From: Hermetia illucens
Lineage: Eukaryota; Arthropoda; Insecta; Diptera; Stratiomyidae
Length of the DNA stretch: 64,000 nt
Assembly: GCF_905115235.1 (NCBI RefSeq)
Contig: NC_051852.1
Span: 114,714,027-114,778,026, forward strand
Direction: 5' to 3'
Part shown: positions 41,956-54,625 of the stretch, piece by piece
How the letters are laid out: every line of letters starts with the position of its first letter
How positions within the stretch are numbered: the first letter of the stretch is position 1
Made by a program: the position numbers and the translations under genes
The notes under the pieces: model-generated
What the model was told of the DNA's origin: nothing
What the model saw: the letters and a program-made list of their open reading frames with translations, nothing else
The model's database searches: none

Positions 41956-43261
41956 GTAAGGGTTTGAAGTAGTTTAGGTATAATAGTATCATGAAAGATA
42001 TGAAATCAAATTAAATGGTTTCTAAAAGCGAAAGAAGGAACCCAAATTGTTAGAGGGACCATAAATTCTCACTTAACAATAAGAAATAGCATTTTTCGAA
42101 TTAGTAGTGGAATTGTGCCTTACTATTGGTATTGGTGGTTTGAAAAATCCGTTAAAATTCAGTTTTAGAGTTGCGATTAGTGCTAATACTTAGGACCCAA
42201 TGTATTGATTATATTTGAGATTTGAGGGGATCAAGTTGAAGAAGTAAAAAGTCTAATGGTGGTGAAGTGGTGAAGTCATTAAAAGCAACCAGAAGGAATC
42301 GCTCTCACCAAATGAGACTATCTCATCGCATCGAATAAGGCAACATATTACAATATTCTCTTTTATCTAATACTTGGAAGCCTTCAATAACTTTTGTATC
42401 TCCGGTTTTCTATTGCATTTTAAATATTCATGATTAAGTTTTATGGCACTGACTCCAAAAAAGCTCCCTAATTTCAATAGTTGTTAGTCTAAAAATGTTA
42501 AATCTTTCAACAAACATCATATGATATACGCATGTAAATTAGCATAAAGATTTGGTGATATAACAATGACTCCAACGATGAATCTTTCTATATAAATGGA
42601 AGTAGTAATTTGATTACATTGTAATTGTATACGAAATTCATCTATTTTCATGCGAAATGCTGCACAAAAAAGTGAAATTTTCCTGTCTACATACAAAACA
42701 TCTCATAATCTATTTTAGTATTCTGAAAAATACTAAAATCACAAAATATTTACTGCGAAAATATTAAATTTGATGAGCAAGTGCTTCTATTTAGAAGTTA
42801 CTTTGGGAGGTAGTGCAAATGGTTTTTGTTCATCAAAACAAGCAAATATCACTAATTTTTTGAAGCGTGTGTATTTGGAGAGGATGAAATTACTAAATTA
42901 GTAGATGTTTATCATCATTTTGCAAAACAACTTAGTTTCAATGCCATCTTATTCACCGCATTTGAGGTAACAATAGTAATGACAATAAATATCACTCTAT
43001 CCTATTTTGGTGCTATTTATCAAGGTGAAAAGTCACTTTTAATATCACCCAAAAACTAAAAATAATAACACAAATATTTAATTGTGGGAGAAATGATCAA
43101 CAGTTTCTGTTTTTCGAGAATTTCGTTGAGAATTTATTTCAGAATTTAAATTTGTGGTTGTGTTGTTTATATTGACCATTTGGAAGTGTGGAACAATTGA
43201 GATACTTTCAATTTGAATGGTTTAACTTCTAAATAGTAGCCAAGATTAGTTAGTTAGTTTA
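41956..43261. other. AT-rich region, possibly intron
   Basis: No exon, repeat or element recognised. It would be the first intron of the gene starting at 41898 if that gene is real. Confidence 0.35.
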
Positions 43262-44330
43262 GTTTACTTGGGAGAACCGCACTCCAAGCACTCAGGCCAT
43301 ATCCCCATAAATCGACTATTCAATGGTTTCCCGCCTACGATGTTCGCAGGCTTTAGCGAATCTGAGAATATTCTCCAGAGACAGAGAGTGTGCTGATCCT
43401 TCATTGAAGAAAATCTTGCTAAGGTGTTTTCTTCTGAGATCTGAGGATGCCGGGCAGCTGCATGAAAAGTGCAGGGCCGTCTCCTCCTCCTCCTCACATT
43501 GGCTCTAAATAGCCGAAACCACCACCCCAATCTTTTCCATATGGTAGGGTTAGGTAGGTAGGTATCAGTGGCCGCTCCGTGCGCTTTGGTGCGCCGTTTT
43601 GATGCCACAAACTCCTAAGACCGTGACTGTTGTTATGGGAGCAGGGAAGCAGAGTCCAGCCGGCTTGGATCTCCAGAGCCTGCCCGTAGCATTCACGAAG
43701 GAAAGCAGCTCTCCGACCCTGCAGCTAGAAATCTCTCTGATGCCCCAAAGAATGGTTTACCCAGTGTCCGCACCCTGACTCTAGCCAGAGCTGGGCAATC
43801 GCAGAGAAAGTTTTCGTTTCCTTCTCCGCAGGTTCGGTAATGCGAATTGTAGGGTATGTTGAGCCTAGGGGTATGGTCCCATATGGGTCAGTGCCCCGTG
43901 CTGACCGCCGTAATCTTGAATGCATTTACACACGTTTGGCACAGGAGCTCTCGTGATCGGGCTATGTTATAAGCGGGCCAAATTCTCCTTGATTTGGCAC
44001 AGCTTGTAAGCCTTCGCCATCTTAGGCCCGCGGTTGCTAGGTAGTGCGAGTAGACTCGGCCCGCGACAGCCGCCAGCGTAACACCGACTGTATTCGCCGA
44101 AGGACTGCCAAGAGCAGAGCAGAGCCTGGTCAATCCGTCAGCACGTTCATTCCCCTCTATGTTCCTATGCTCGGGAACCCAGAGGAGAGTGACCTTGAGC
44201 GTGCCGCCCAGACGGTTCAGCGCGTCTCTGCACTGCCCCACCAGCCGAGAAGATGTCGTCGTTGAGTACAAGGCCTTGATGGCCGCTTGGCTGTCGATCA
44301 GCTATGTTACGCTTGAGGCTCAAAAACATA
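43262..44330 (-). mobile_element. RNase H-bearing LINE, 3' part
   Basis: Minus strand. The end of the RNase H domain reads ALYSTTTSSRLVGQCRDALN, then LLWVPEHRNIEGNERADGLT (the H-x-x-x-x-G-N-E-x-A-D motif). The C-terminal region follows: VAGRVYSHYLATAGLRWRRL, SRRIWPAYNIARSRELL, and a CGEGNENFLCDCPALARVRV segment. A tail of about 450 bp runs to 43262. 5'-truncated within RNase H at about 44330. Similar domains occur at 58735-60235 and 62081-62431. Best fit is a LOA-like or other RNase H-containing Jockey-superfamily LINE. Confidence 0.8.
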
Positions 44331-44501
44331 TTTTTCAGGTGGATGTTACTACTGTAAGAAATAAGAAAATATTTGAAAGAAATATCAGAAAATATCACTT
44401 TAGAGCTAATTTCGTAGCAATATAATTCATTTACAAAATTCTTCTAATACATATATACAAATCCTTCTGTAATTTCCTAAAACTGGAAAAAATATACATT
44501 T

Positions 44502-44660
44502 CTAATGTTTTGTACTTAATTTTCTCATATTAGATATCACTTTTTTATAGATAAGCTTAGGCGCATCGCTCGAATATAATAAATCAATATGATTAAATCC
44601 CGGAATCTCCACCAAACTGACTCGCAAATGTTTTAAAGCTGATCGCAATCGGAATACGTC
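44502..44660 (-). CDS. Terminal exon of an acid-lipase-like gene
   Basis: After a TTTTAG acceptor (44662-44661), 52 codons run in frame to a TAG at 44504-44502. The peptide starts DVFRLRSALKHLRVSLVEIP and continues GFNHIDLLYSSDAPKLIYKK. It matches the C-terminal end of insect gastric/lysosomal acid lipases (the FNHxDFLxAxDVxxLxY block, whose His is the catalytic His of the Ser-Asp-His triad). The upstream exons with the GxSxG serine were not found; the neighbouring DNA is transposon-rich. It is either the last exon of a gene with very long introns or an exon left by a broken gene copy. Confidence 0.65.
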   Translation of the reverse strand, partial: DVFRLRSALKHLRVSLVEIPGFNHIDLLYSSDAPKLIYKKVISNMRKLSTKH

Positions 44661-45189
44661 CTAAAATTATAAAAAGAAATTATAAATAATATAAATATAA
44701 TTATAAAAAGAAAAGTATTAAAATAATGTGATATATTATTTATATTCTGAAAAATTTGAATAATTCATAGATGAGTCAAAATGGCATCACAAAATCAGCT
44801 CATTCATAGTTGTCATTTTGCATGATCAAAAACTATTTATGTAGGCCAGCATTATGATTTAATTTTCACAACAACGTAAATTAAATACGAATGTCTACAC
44901 CTATTTATATGTAATATAAAGAACGATTTCATAACATATAGGCACACGGGAGGAAAGAGTAATAAAGATAGACAAACCCTTGTCATCAAATTTTCAGTTC
45001 AATACAGGAGTCTCAGTCCACCAGCCATGATCGACGGCTGACCAAAAATCGCTACTAAAAGCAAAGCAGTCCGCTTATGGGACATTCAGGAAGATCTCCA
45101 ATTCCGATAATTTCCAAAACTTTGTAAGGGCTAGAGAAGATCGAAACCAAGCGGTTAAAAACGGTAACGAGACCTGTTACACTTTTTGG
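44661..45189. other. AT-rich spacer
   Basis: No exon or element recognised. It would be intron of the lipase-like gene if that gene continues to the right. Confidence 0.35.
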
Positions 45190-45427
45190 CGCGAAGATTT
45201 TGAACCCGTTTCACAAAGTATCAAAAATCGTTTTTTTTTAAAGTACTAATCGAATCCTTTCATATGATACCTCACATGACCATATCCTGTGAAAAAAGTT
45301 GCAGCCCCTCTTTCACAAGTATGGGGAGCCATACCCAGTGCAAACTGATTACACGTTCTTACCAAAGTTCGTGACATTTTGTTCAGCTGGTTCCGAGTAA
45401 ATCGGGTGTGACAGACAGACAGACCTG
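45190..45427 (-). repeat. Hairpin-headed repeat, split by an R1-like LINE (outer part)
   Basis: TTAAAGTACTAATCGAATCC, CACATGACCATATCCTGTGA, CAAGTATGGGGAGCC and AAATCGGGTGTG are followed by ACAGACAGACAGAC at 45413-45427. The text continues across the LINE at 47846-47905 with the rest of the ACAG tract and the hairpin arms. Confidence 0.7.
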
Positions 45428-47845
45428 TGAGGAGTGGCCAGATCTCCCACCAGGCGCGTTTCTTCCTGTGGATAAGGAAATGCTCGGCGGATGCATATGA
45501 GTATGAACTTGTACGCATTCAGAAGTGTGCGTGCATGGGCGTGTTTATTCGCAGGTCGGATAAGTGGGAGAAAAACGCCCACCCGTGAATACAAATGGCT
45601 ATAGGAAGGTAACCCAGAATAATAAACCAATAAACCAAAGGGAACCCCAGTACCAGCGGCGGTGGTGGACAGTTTGGCCACCGTGGGATCTAAAGCTACA
45701 AGCAGCTTAGACAAGGAAGTGTTTAAAGCGAGCACACCACTTCCTAGAACCCATAATAAAAGCACTGGAAGATGTACCCAGGAGAGAGGGGGGGGGCTGA
45801 GTTTGTCGTCAAAAGCCACAGTGACACCAACCGCATCCGCAAGTAAAAGGCTAGAGAAGGCTCCTCAGGATTGAGTACCGGATCCGTTTAGGAGAAGCTC
45901 AACGATTATGAAATCTCAAACAATATTCAAAACCGTTAATGTCTCAAAATGTGCGAAAAGAAGGAGGAACAGAAGTCCTATTTAGAACAGTCATCTTTCA
46001 TTTTGCTTGGAGAGAAAATTGTTCAGTTATCGGAATTTATTAAAAATAAACACAACGTGCACCAAGCAATGAAGCCAATGGTGAGAGTCATCAGGGTTCT
46101 ATATAACAAATCAGTGAAAATCCGAATGGTAACGCAGTCAACGCAGGTGCCACCTAACCGTATGCTCGTGAATGAGCAGAGAAAAAAGGGGGTTCGGGAA
46201 AAAGAAGACGAACATCCAGCAGGTTTCCAAACAACAAAAAAGCGTACCACCCGCTTTGAGGAAGACGCCTAAAACCGCGCTAGATAGAAAAATAGTACCT
46301 AAAACACTAGCGCGTCAAGGGAGCCGATATCTGATCAAAAGGTACACGACCGTTAGACTAAGATTGGACCAAAAAATCGAAAAAAGAGGAGAATGAGGAT
46401 CCGTCCCGAGGCATATATTAGTATAGTTGTTTGAAGCATGCTTGGCAGATGGGATCTTTCCCGAGGCATGGAAAACGCAAAGGGTTGTTGCCTAAACCTG
46501 GTAAGCTTCCCGGTGAACTATCTTTCTACAGACCTACATATATGTTGCGTAACTGCGCTGGTCTACAGCTATTTAACAGAGAGAAAGTTCTTTTAACACA
46601 CAGCCAATGGAACCAAAGAATACATTGACTCCGCGTATGTTCCACAGGGCTCGGTTCTGAAACCGCTATTGTGGTGAATCATGTATAATAATGTCCTCCA
46701 CATCCCAGTTACTAACGAGACCACAATAGTGGATTATGCGGTTGACATGGCGGTATTGTTGTTGCAAAGGATCTCGCGGATGTGGAATCGTATTCATTCG
46801 AAGCAATCATTGCTGTAAAGAAGTCGCTGAAAGATGCAGTTTATACACTCGCGAAAGCTAAATTATCAGGAAGCGGCATAAGGAAACCACTGCGGTATCA
46901 GAATGAGAAGCATATCATCACTTCAAAATCAGCAATTAAATATATTGGAACGATGATAGATGTGAGGTTGAATTTCAAGCAGCACTTATAACATGTTTGC
47001 ACAAAGGCGTCCAATATCAGCAGGGCCCTGGCAAGGATAATGCCAAGTTTTGGTCACCCACGATGTACTCGTAGGCTGCTTATAGCTGCAGTAATTAGTT
47101 CTGCTCTACGCAGCCCACTTTGGTCAACTGCATTGCATACCGCCTGCAATGGTCAAAAGTTGTGCGCGGTTCATGGAAAGACCGCCTCGTGCTGCTGTTA
47201 TAGAACAGACAAAGCGGCCTACGCGGTAGCCGAAATGATGGCAATCGAGATTGCTGATGATAGACCCGAGTCTTCCTCGGATCGTTAAATGTGTGGTAAC
47301 AGTGGTAGGAACGAGCGGAAAAGGGTCGATAGACCCACATATTGATTCCCAGCATCAAGGTGTGGACGCAGAGAACGCATTGTGAGATAAACTATGATAT
47401 CACGCAGTTTGTCACCGGATATGGCGTTTACCGTAAATGCCTATATAAGTTTAAACGGGACCACTCACCCAAATGTCCCAGCTGACGCTGTATTTCGGAG
47501 GACCCGAAGCACGTTTTCTTCCATTGTCCTAGATTCGCAGAGGAAAAGGAAGAGTCTAGAGGAGATGATATTCGGGAGGAACAGTAGCAGCAATATAACT
47601 GCCAGGAGAACTGCAATGCAGAGAACGACATGATGGGGTCGACTCAGTGCAAGTTAAGAGAGCCAGAGTAGACGAGAAAGCAAGGTTGCGAATGCTACAG
47701 CCATGTCCACCCCGCGACGAAATACTTTGCAATGGTTCTGTGCGGGAAAGGACCAGAGCTAGGGGGAATTTCTAGTGGATGACAATCCCACACGCTGGCA
47801 CATGCCAACCGTTGTCTTCGGAAGATTTCCACCTTCGGGAAAAAA
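45428..47845 (+). mobile_element. R1-like LINE, most complete copy, in the (ACAG)n of a repeat
   Basis: The 5' end CTGTGAGGAGTGGCCAGATC directly follows the ACAG tract. An ORF1-like frame (45949-46272) has FIKNKHNVHQAMKPMVRVIR. ORF2 remnants: PGKLPGELSFYRPTYML (46498), VPQGSVLKPLLW (46640), an eroded YADD (VDYAVDMAVLL), AIKYIGTMIDVRLNFKQHL (46935-46991) and the end segment EDPKHVFFHCPRFAEEK near 47500. The 3' end TTTCCACCTTCGGGAAAAAA is followed by AGACAGACAGAC. The endonuclease and much of the RT are deleted; many frame changes. Confidence 0.8.
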
Positions 47846-47905
47846 GAGATAGACAGACAGACATTGAATTGACTCTAATAAGGTTTTGTTTCACAGAAAA
47901 CCTTC
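47846..47905 (-). repeat. Hairpin-headed repeat, hairpin side of the split copy
   Basis: ACAG units, then ATTGAATTGACTCTAATAAG, GGTTTTGTTTCAC and the second arm GAAAACCTT. It continues the copy that stops at 45427. Confidence 0.7.
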
Positions 47906-48214
47906 AAAATAAATACCCAATCAAGGTGCAATGTTTATGGATAACTCAACAATCAAGTTAAAATCTGGAAAAAACGCAAAATAAAACCAGACAGTCTAGA
48001 ATTCCAGTAATCGACAGCATGGAGCTGTTCCTACACTCGTCTTGGAATGGGCTCAAACAAGATAAACGGTGCGTCCAGTAGTGGAAGAAGAAAAGAACGA
48101 ACGGATTGCACAATGGTCAAATATACTCTGTAATATCAATTACAAAATTACGAAGTTAATATGGACAGGCGTATCTTATAACTGACTGAAGGCTTTCACA
48201 AAAATACACAGTCT

Positions 48215-48400
48215 GGAGTATAAAGGTAGAAAAAGAAGATGTGGCAGACCCTGCCTAAGATGAAGCGATGGCATAGGTAGGACGCCAGACAGCTTTTAGT
48301 GATATCGAATGGATGGAGCTCGACCAAAAGCAGGATGTTCGGAGCTTCTTAGTAAGGCTGGCCTAAACCGGATGCCGCTAGTTTCGCCGTACCAAGTACT
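48215..48400 (+). mobile_element. RTE-like LINE (family 2), short 3' fragment
   Basis: TATAAAGGTAGAAAAAGAAG, GGACGCCAGACAGCTTTTAG and a GGATGTTCGGAGCTTCTTAG block match the last 200 bp of this family, but the final GAT tail is missing or eroded. Confidence 0.65.
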
Positions 48401-48759
48401 CAAGAAACCAGAAAAAAAGGTAGAAATATTGGGAAAAGTTATCAGAAGGAACCAGGACCATCCAAAAAAGGGAAAGAAAGAAGGGAGGAAGGAAGCTTTC
48501 CAGCTAGAAGATAAGGCATAAGATCTAGGCTTACCTTATTAAGCAGTAGACCCCTGGCACCCTAGCCCATCTGAGCCTGCCCATCTTCGTCCATATGGAT
48601 TAGCTGTCTCGCCCACCACAGCCTATTTACCCAGTATTTAATCTAGAATCAAACGGTCCCGCGATCATTCATATAGCTCTTCTTTATATAGGCTATAGAA
48701 TTGTCCACTCTCTTATTGAGATCCATCCGGCTTTTATAATTTTACTTATCAAGAAACCA

Positions 48760-51350
48760 ATACACCGTGGAAAGCAGCAGTCAGCAGGCCCGTCTTTAGC
48801 TATGCTACCGAGGTCAAGGACATTCGACTGACCATACTGCCGAAAACATTTCCGGCGCAAATACTCACTCGTGAGCAGCATGAAATTATCGTCGAGCTTG
48901 TCATTAGGCAGGTGTACAAGGGATGGAGTGCGAAGCTCGAGTTCACCGGCATACGCTTTCGACCAGGTCATATGCGAGTGGACTGCGCGACAGAGGACAC
49001 TGCGAAGTTGCTTAGGATTATAAAATTGAAAAACCAGTACCTTACTCCAAACTACCCATACAAAGCTTTGTACTGATGAAAGGAGTAAGTTGCTCCCGAA
49101 ATATGTATACATAATAAAATAAAATTGTAGTTTGGAGTAAGCTACTGGTCTATCAATTTTAGACTTAACTACAAATAGAAGACAATATCTAACTTCTTAG
49201 GATTATAGTCTCTACATTGCCAGGCTGGAAAGAAGTATTGTCGTCATATGCGGGGATGGCTTACCAACGGCACACATGGAGACAGTGTATCTTCCTAAAG
49301 CTGTAGCACTAGCGAGAAAGGATCGTATGGGCCTCCTAATTGCTCAGAATGATGATCTCTACATGCGATTATAGAGAGTCTCCAGAAGCAAGTTGGAGGG
49401 CAAAGACAGGCTCCTCACGATCGGGGTAGATGACCGATCCCTGGAGTCAGTCGAACAACGAAACCGCCTTATCAACTATAAATTTGACAAGATACCAGCG
49501 CATAGGCTCAGTTAGAAGCCGAAGGAAAATACTTCAAAAAAGACATGGGACGGAAAACTTACCCGAAGGAATCGCAGAAGCCATAGAAACTGAAAAGGCC
49601 GATTCAAGCAGGGAAGCAGAGCTGCTGCCCAGTGAGGAGCATTATGTCGGAGAAAGAGGATGACTCTTCGACAGTAGAGAAGATGAAGCCAATAGCCAGC
49701 ACTGAATATAGCTCAGGTAAACCTCAACCATGCAAGAGCTCCATCTGTAATGTTTGCAAGAAAAATCAACATTCGAATGGTACGGGCTCAAGACCTCTGA
49801 TATGTAGCGGAGGCAAATTCACGGCCTATAAGGAGAAAATATGCAGGTAATTTGAGACTCCTCTTGCGAAAAACTAAGATCTTGCTTCATTCTTAAACGC
49901 AGCTTAAAATATATATGTTTTTCAGGGTTCCTAAGTGGAGACCTTGCGCCGTCCATGTCCAAGTATCACTGCAAGCCGGCGAAAGAATTCTAGAGACAGT
50001 CGTAGGATCACGATTCTTCTCAGGAGACGACATCCAGATCCCACCGAATCTAATCGCTAAACTGATGAAGTTCCGCGAAAGAAAGGCGCTACCACCACCG
50101 CCATATTACGGGATGCCATACAAAAAAAGAAATAGCACTATGTGCGTTTTTGGATATCAAAGGAGGGGTCGATAACACATCGCACATAGAGCTACGAGAT
50201 GTCCTGCTTCGCGTGGGAGATACAAATTTTATGGTCTTGGACACTACCCAGGGTTGTCCACAAGGTTGGGCACTATCAACGCTTATGTGGAGTATGGTAA
50301 TTGATGAGCTCCTAGGAGAGCGAACAACTACTGGACTATAAGTGCAGGGTTACGGACACGACATTGTTTTAATCAGTGGGTACAAATATGAGGATTGTAA
50401 CAGAATCCAAACTGGGCTAAGAATTACTAGCACCTGATACAACCAGGCGGCGCTGCGTATCAATCCAGCGAAGGTCAATATAGTACTATTCATTAGAAAG
50501 TGCAACCAAGGAGGTGAGACGGAAAACAGAACTCAAATATTTGGAAATTATACTAGAGTTTTTGCTCCAGAAGACGCATGTCGGAAACATATGTCAGGAA
50601 ACTACAAGGGTTTTGCTGACTTGCAGGTCTATAGCAGGAAAAAGTGGTAATGCACCCCAAAGATACTACTTTGGATATACATTGCAATAGTAAAGCCAGT
50701 GATTACCTATGGGCCCGTAATCTGAACAGAACTCAGCACAACAGGTAGAAGTTAAGCAGACTTCAAAGAATGGCTTGTTTGCATTAGTGGGGCAATGAGG
50801 ATATGCCCTGGAGGTCCTTCTGTGACGGACTCGCTTCCAGTGCGATCTTCAGAATGGGCGAGAGTATCAATGAGGTAGGCAGCTGCAGGGATCGAAGGAA
50901 AATTGATATTCATTCTAGGCTGTATTCCAAATTACTGATGACAACGAAGTTTCTTTTGAATAAGAAATTTGAAATACGTTGGAGTAACATGGCAAACTGG
51001 AAGAGTGCAACAGTGACTTATGTGCTTCAAATGCAGCAACTGGTACACCGGCGGATCTCTCACAGCAGAGGGAGCAGGCGCCAGGGTAAATAGTCCAAGG
51101 AAAACGTACTGTGAAGCAATGGATTAGCACCCTACTATATTCCAGGCAATCAAGTGAATTCCTACCTGGGATGGGTGTATATTGATAGACTGGACACGCT
51201 GGGCTCGTACAATACTTTGGGTTCAGGTCATGTTAGGTTAGAAGGAAATGAGGCAGCCGACAGGCAGGGATACCTATGCACGGACCAGAACCCACAGTCA
51301 GCGGTTAATATGAAAACGGCAACTCTGAGGCAAGTCACCTTTATAACAGG
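48760..51350 (+). mobile_element. RNase H-bearing LINE (LOA-like), long broken copy
   Basis: The ORF1-like part (48790-49090) reads LTILPKTFPAQILTREQHEI and PGHMRVDCATEDTAKLLRII, followed at about 49200 by STLPGWKEV. This resembles the DUF4780-type ORF1 domain of LOA/Bilbo-type LINEs. RT pieces: FLDIKGGVDNTSHIEL (about 50150), TTQGCPQGWALSTLMWSMVI, and QGYGHDIVLIS (eroded YADD) at 50345. The post-RT region near 50680-50720 has LLWIYIAIVKPVITYGPVI. The RNase H domain at 51030-51290 has WYTGGSLTAEGAGA and GHVRLEGNEAADRQG. Many frame changes. Confidence 0.75.
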
Positions 51351-52570
51351 GAGATCCAAAGTTGATGCTGTCACGCAAGTCGTGGATGCGGTCCATCGAG
51401 CGGACGCACACAGCCGCCAAGCTGGACACGGTGCCCTTCGTAACGCTTGATGTCAGAAATGCCTGTAATTCTGTAAGATGGAAAGACACTCTAGACACCC
51501 TAGACAATACTTTCCACGTGGTGAGCTATCTCTTACGGATATTGAGTGATTATCTAAGACGCTAGAGGCTCAGAGACGATAGGGGGTCAGAGGATGATGG
51601 AGTTCACGTCAGGGGTAGAGCAGGGATCCATTCTAGGGCCTGCCATCTGGCGGTGGTGATGTGGTGGCGTTTGTTGGTAAACGTACTGTCGAAGAAACGC
51701 AAAGCAGACTTAGCCTATTGATGAGACGGGTAACCGGATGGCTACTCATGGTTTCAACCTCGCACCGAAGTAGCTAAAAAGAGGATTCCGACCCTGCGTC
51801 CCAAGTCCATCGGCAAGTCGATAATCGAGTCAAAACCAACGGTAAAATACCTTGGACTGACTCTTAAGTCAAAGATGAGGTTTTTCGAGCAAATCAAACT
51901 GGCAGCGGCGGCAGGAGTTTCGGCCTTAACTCGGCTAATGGCAAATATTGGGAGTCCTACGTCTAGCAGCGACGTCTCCTAATGAGTGGAACGCAGCCTG
52001 TCCTGGTCTACGGCGCAGAGGTATGGGCAGACTCTCTTGGCAAGGAGGTATATCGTAAGCGCCTTGTGCGTCTTTGTACCGCACTGTCTTCGAACTGGTC
52101 GTGATGGTTATAGGGGGAGTGATTCCTGTTGCCCTTGCTAACGAGCTCTTAAATGGGCATGGAGGTTTTCAATGTTACCTGCACAAAATTGAAAAGGCCG
52201 ATCTCCTGTGCCGATCTCTTTTTCTTGTGAAAGGTGGGATGGGATTCGCCAGCTACTCTATTTAAACAGAAGGATCTTTCTCCAGACAGCATTGTCGAAA
52301 AGATGCTGAGGAGCGCTGACAGGTGGAGTCACGGGGTAGATTACGTTCGGGTTATTCTCGTTGCAAAGAAGATAGAGCTCGACCATTGAAGGGGCCGGAT
52401 GGCAGGGGGTTCCTTAAACTAACAATTCCCTTTCTCCTCTCCCGTGTGACAAACGGTTACAGGCTAGCCATCTGACGATGGGGAAGGATTTAGCTTGTAG
52501 TCCGACCGTTGCGGAAGTCCAACAGTCTGTGCGTAAATGCATTCACCTACCCTACCCCAAAAGAAAGAAC
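51351..52570 (+). mobile_element. R1 LINE, 5'-truncated
   Basis: RT begins near GRSKVDAVTQVVDAVHRADA; then VTLDVRNACNSVRWKDTLDT, VSYLLRILSDYLRR and later ELLNGHGGFQCYLHKIEKAD, with a 3' untranslated region to the A-rich CCCCAAAAGAAAG at about 52570. The C-terminal and 3' regions match the element at 9130-9790. The YADD box and zinc knuckle are eroded. Confidence 0.82.
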
Positions 52571-54286
52571 CCACAGAATGGTCACAAAATTAACAAGGAA
52601 CGGCTGGGGGAACTATATCAGACAAGCCTACTAGGAATAGACCAATCCAGGTTGGTCATGGAAGGATACGAGCCCAAGCCTACGAATCATTGTGGGAATA
52701 CTCACTGGACAAACTATCACCTGGGGAAGCTAGTTCAGATAGGTCAGATGTCTGATCCGAGCGATGAATATGCGGGTTTTTTCGGATAAAGGTGCATTGT
52801 CACCATGATCCCCCTATCACTGAAGACTGTCGCAAATTGGCACACTAAGTTAGTTATGGACATCTATTCGTGGGAGCACAAGAAGAATAAGCTAGTAGAT
52901 ATTATATACTTTTTCATCATAAAATTCGAGAAAGTGTCACCCAACAAAGAGCATCGTAATTATGCAGCAGTTTATGAAAATCGTTTATTCACACCTCTCA
53001 TGCAATCATAAGAGATAAAACAGTCAAACATTAGCTACTTATAGATAATAGTCCATTGAACCAATAAATCTGAATGATATGAAAAGATATTCAAATTGAA
53101 TTCAATATATTTCTACTAAATAACTTTATGTTTGCTGATTTTATTGACTAAATTCGAAATGATTCAAAGTAGTTAAGTAACTGGATATCTGACAAAATTT
53201 TATTAAGCACATTAAAACCGGGTTATTGTTTAAGATATGATAGACCAAATTATTTCTGGCATGTCCCTTGACATATAGTAAAACTTTCCAATTTCAAACG
53301 TGCGGCATGTAACATTACCACATTTCATTAACACATCAACCGCATGGAGTGTTATAAAACTATCCAAAACCTATCTGACGCTTTGGCTTTTATATGACTC
53401 GTGAGGAAAGGCATTACTGCGGAATTGGCCCCATAGGTATATCCACATTTCAGGGAAGCGCATATAATTCATTGAGAGTAGACAAATTGGCGCAATCTTA
53501 GATTACCGAAAAAATCTGCATAAGTCAAAATAAACTGAATGTTATAAAGCCCCGTCCACCCAGAATGGCCGCTTCACCGATTCGAATAAATTACGAGCTC
53601 AGCGGGTAGCCCAGTTTTTTGCATAATATTTCGCCGATTATACAATAACTTATGTGATTTTTTTCGGAACTAGTTATTCTTAATAAAAGACCTGGAATCG
53701 TAATAGTCACCTCTTCAGCGTTTGCTGTAACCTCAGATAATGAAAACTTTTATTAGGCCGTTTGGCGTTTTAAGGCTTTGTTTTTACACTAACGAACTGG
53801 TTTGGTTTCAAGTAAAAGTGGTAGATCTAATCTAATTAAACATAGATTTTCACCAGGTGTGCAATAAAGCAGAGACTGCATGGAATTATGCGTGTATACT
53901 GTTATGGTGACTGATAATCGTTAAATCTAATCATTTTTTCCGCAGTGTCGTTGGAGGTTTATTAGAATTGAAAATTAAGATGTTATAACATCAGAGATTG
54001 CAACATGTGCATGCATTGGATAGACGTAATGGCTTTATTTTGATTTCAGTGGGTAAAGATTTAGCAATCTCAGTAAAATACTTTTATATCTTATTTCATA
54101 CGTCAGTCGGAGAAAGTAATGGATCTCGAATCAGAAGAATTGGGAGTAAAATCCCCCAAGAGATTCTCTTCTACAACTGTCCACATATTGGACAAAAATT
54201 TAAAGCACCAACTAAGCAATTTCTACTTTCTCGCCATAGAACACAACCTTTACTTCTTTCTTATCATACTATATATCCTACTTTTT
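52571..54286. other. AT-rich spacer
   Basis: No exon or repeat recognised. A frame at 52478-52789 runs out of the R1 3' region and is not thought to be a gene. Confidence 0.4.
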
Positions 54287-54625
54287 AAGGTTTTGCTTGT
54301 AAAACAAAACCTTATTAAAATCGGTTCAATGTCTGTTTATCTGTGACACGCACTTTTCTCAAAAAGAGTCTTAGGTGTTATGACATTTGTTGGAAAGGTG
54401 GAGAGTACGGGGAGTCGAAAATGATGATTTCTTTATCGGTCTCACTTTCAGAAACTAACAAACCGAAAAATCTGAAAAAACATCGTGAAGCTGCCTCTAT
54501 ACAGTAACCATGCCTCAAAATACTGTACATATCGATATCTACTCAAATAATGGTATATTACTATGAATTTGGGGAAATTGACTAGAAACCCCCTTAAGTG
54601 TATCCTAGAGTTACAAAAATTTACG
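54287..54625 (+). repeat. Hairpin-headed repeat, copy with perfect hairpin, internally deleted
   Basis: Perfect 9-bp arms AAGGTTTTG (54287-54295) and CAAAACCTT (54305-54313) form a hairpin with a 9-nt loop. Then come ATTAAAATCGGTTCAATGTC, TGTTTATCTGTGACACGCAC and TTTTCTC, a jump over the middle of the family sequence, and the tail with AACCGAAAAATCTGAAAAAA and CCCCCTTAAGTGTATCCTAG. Confidence 0.75.
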
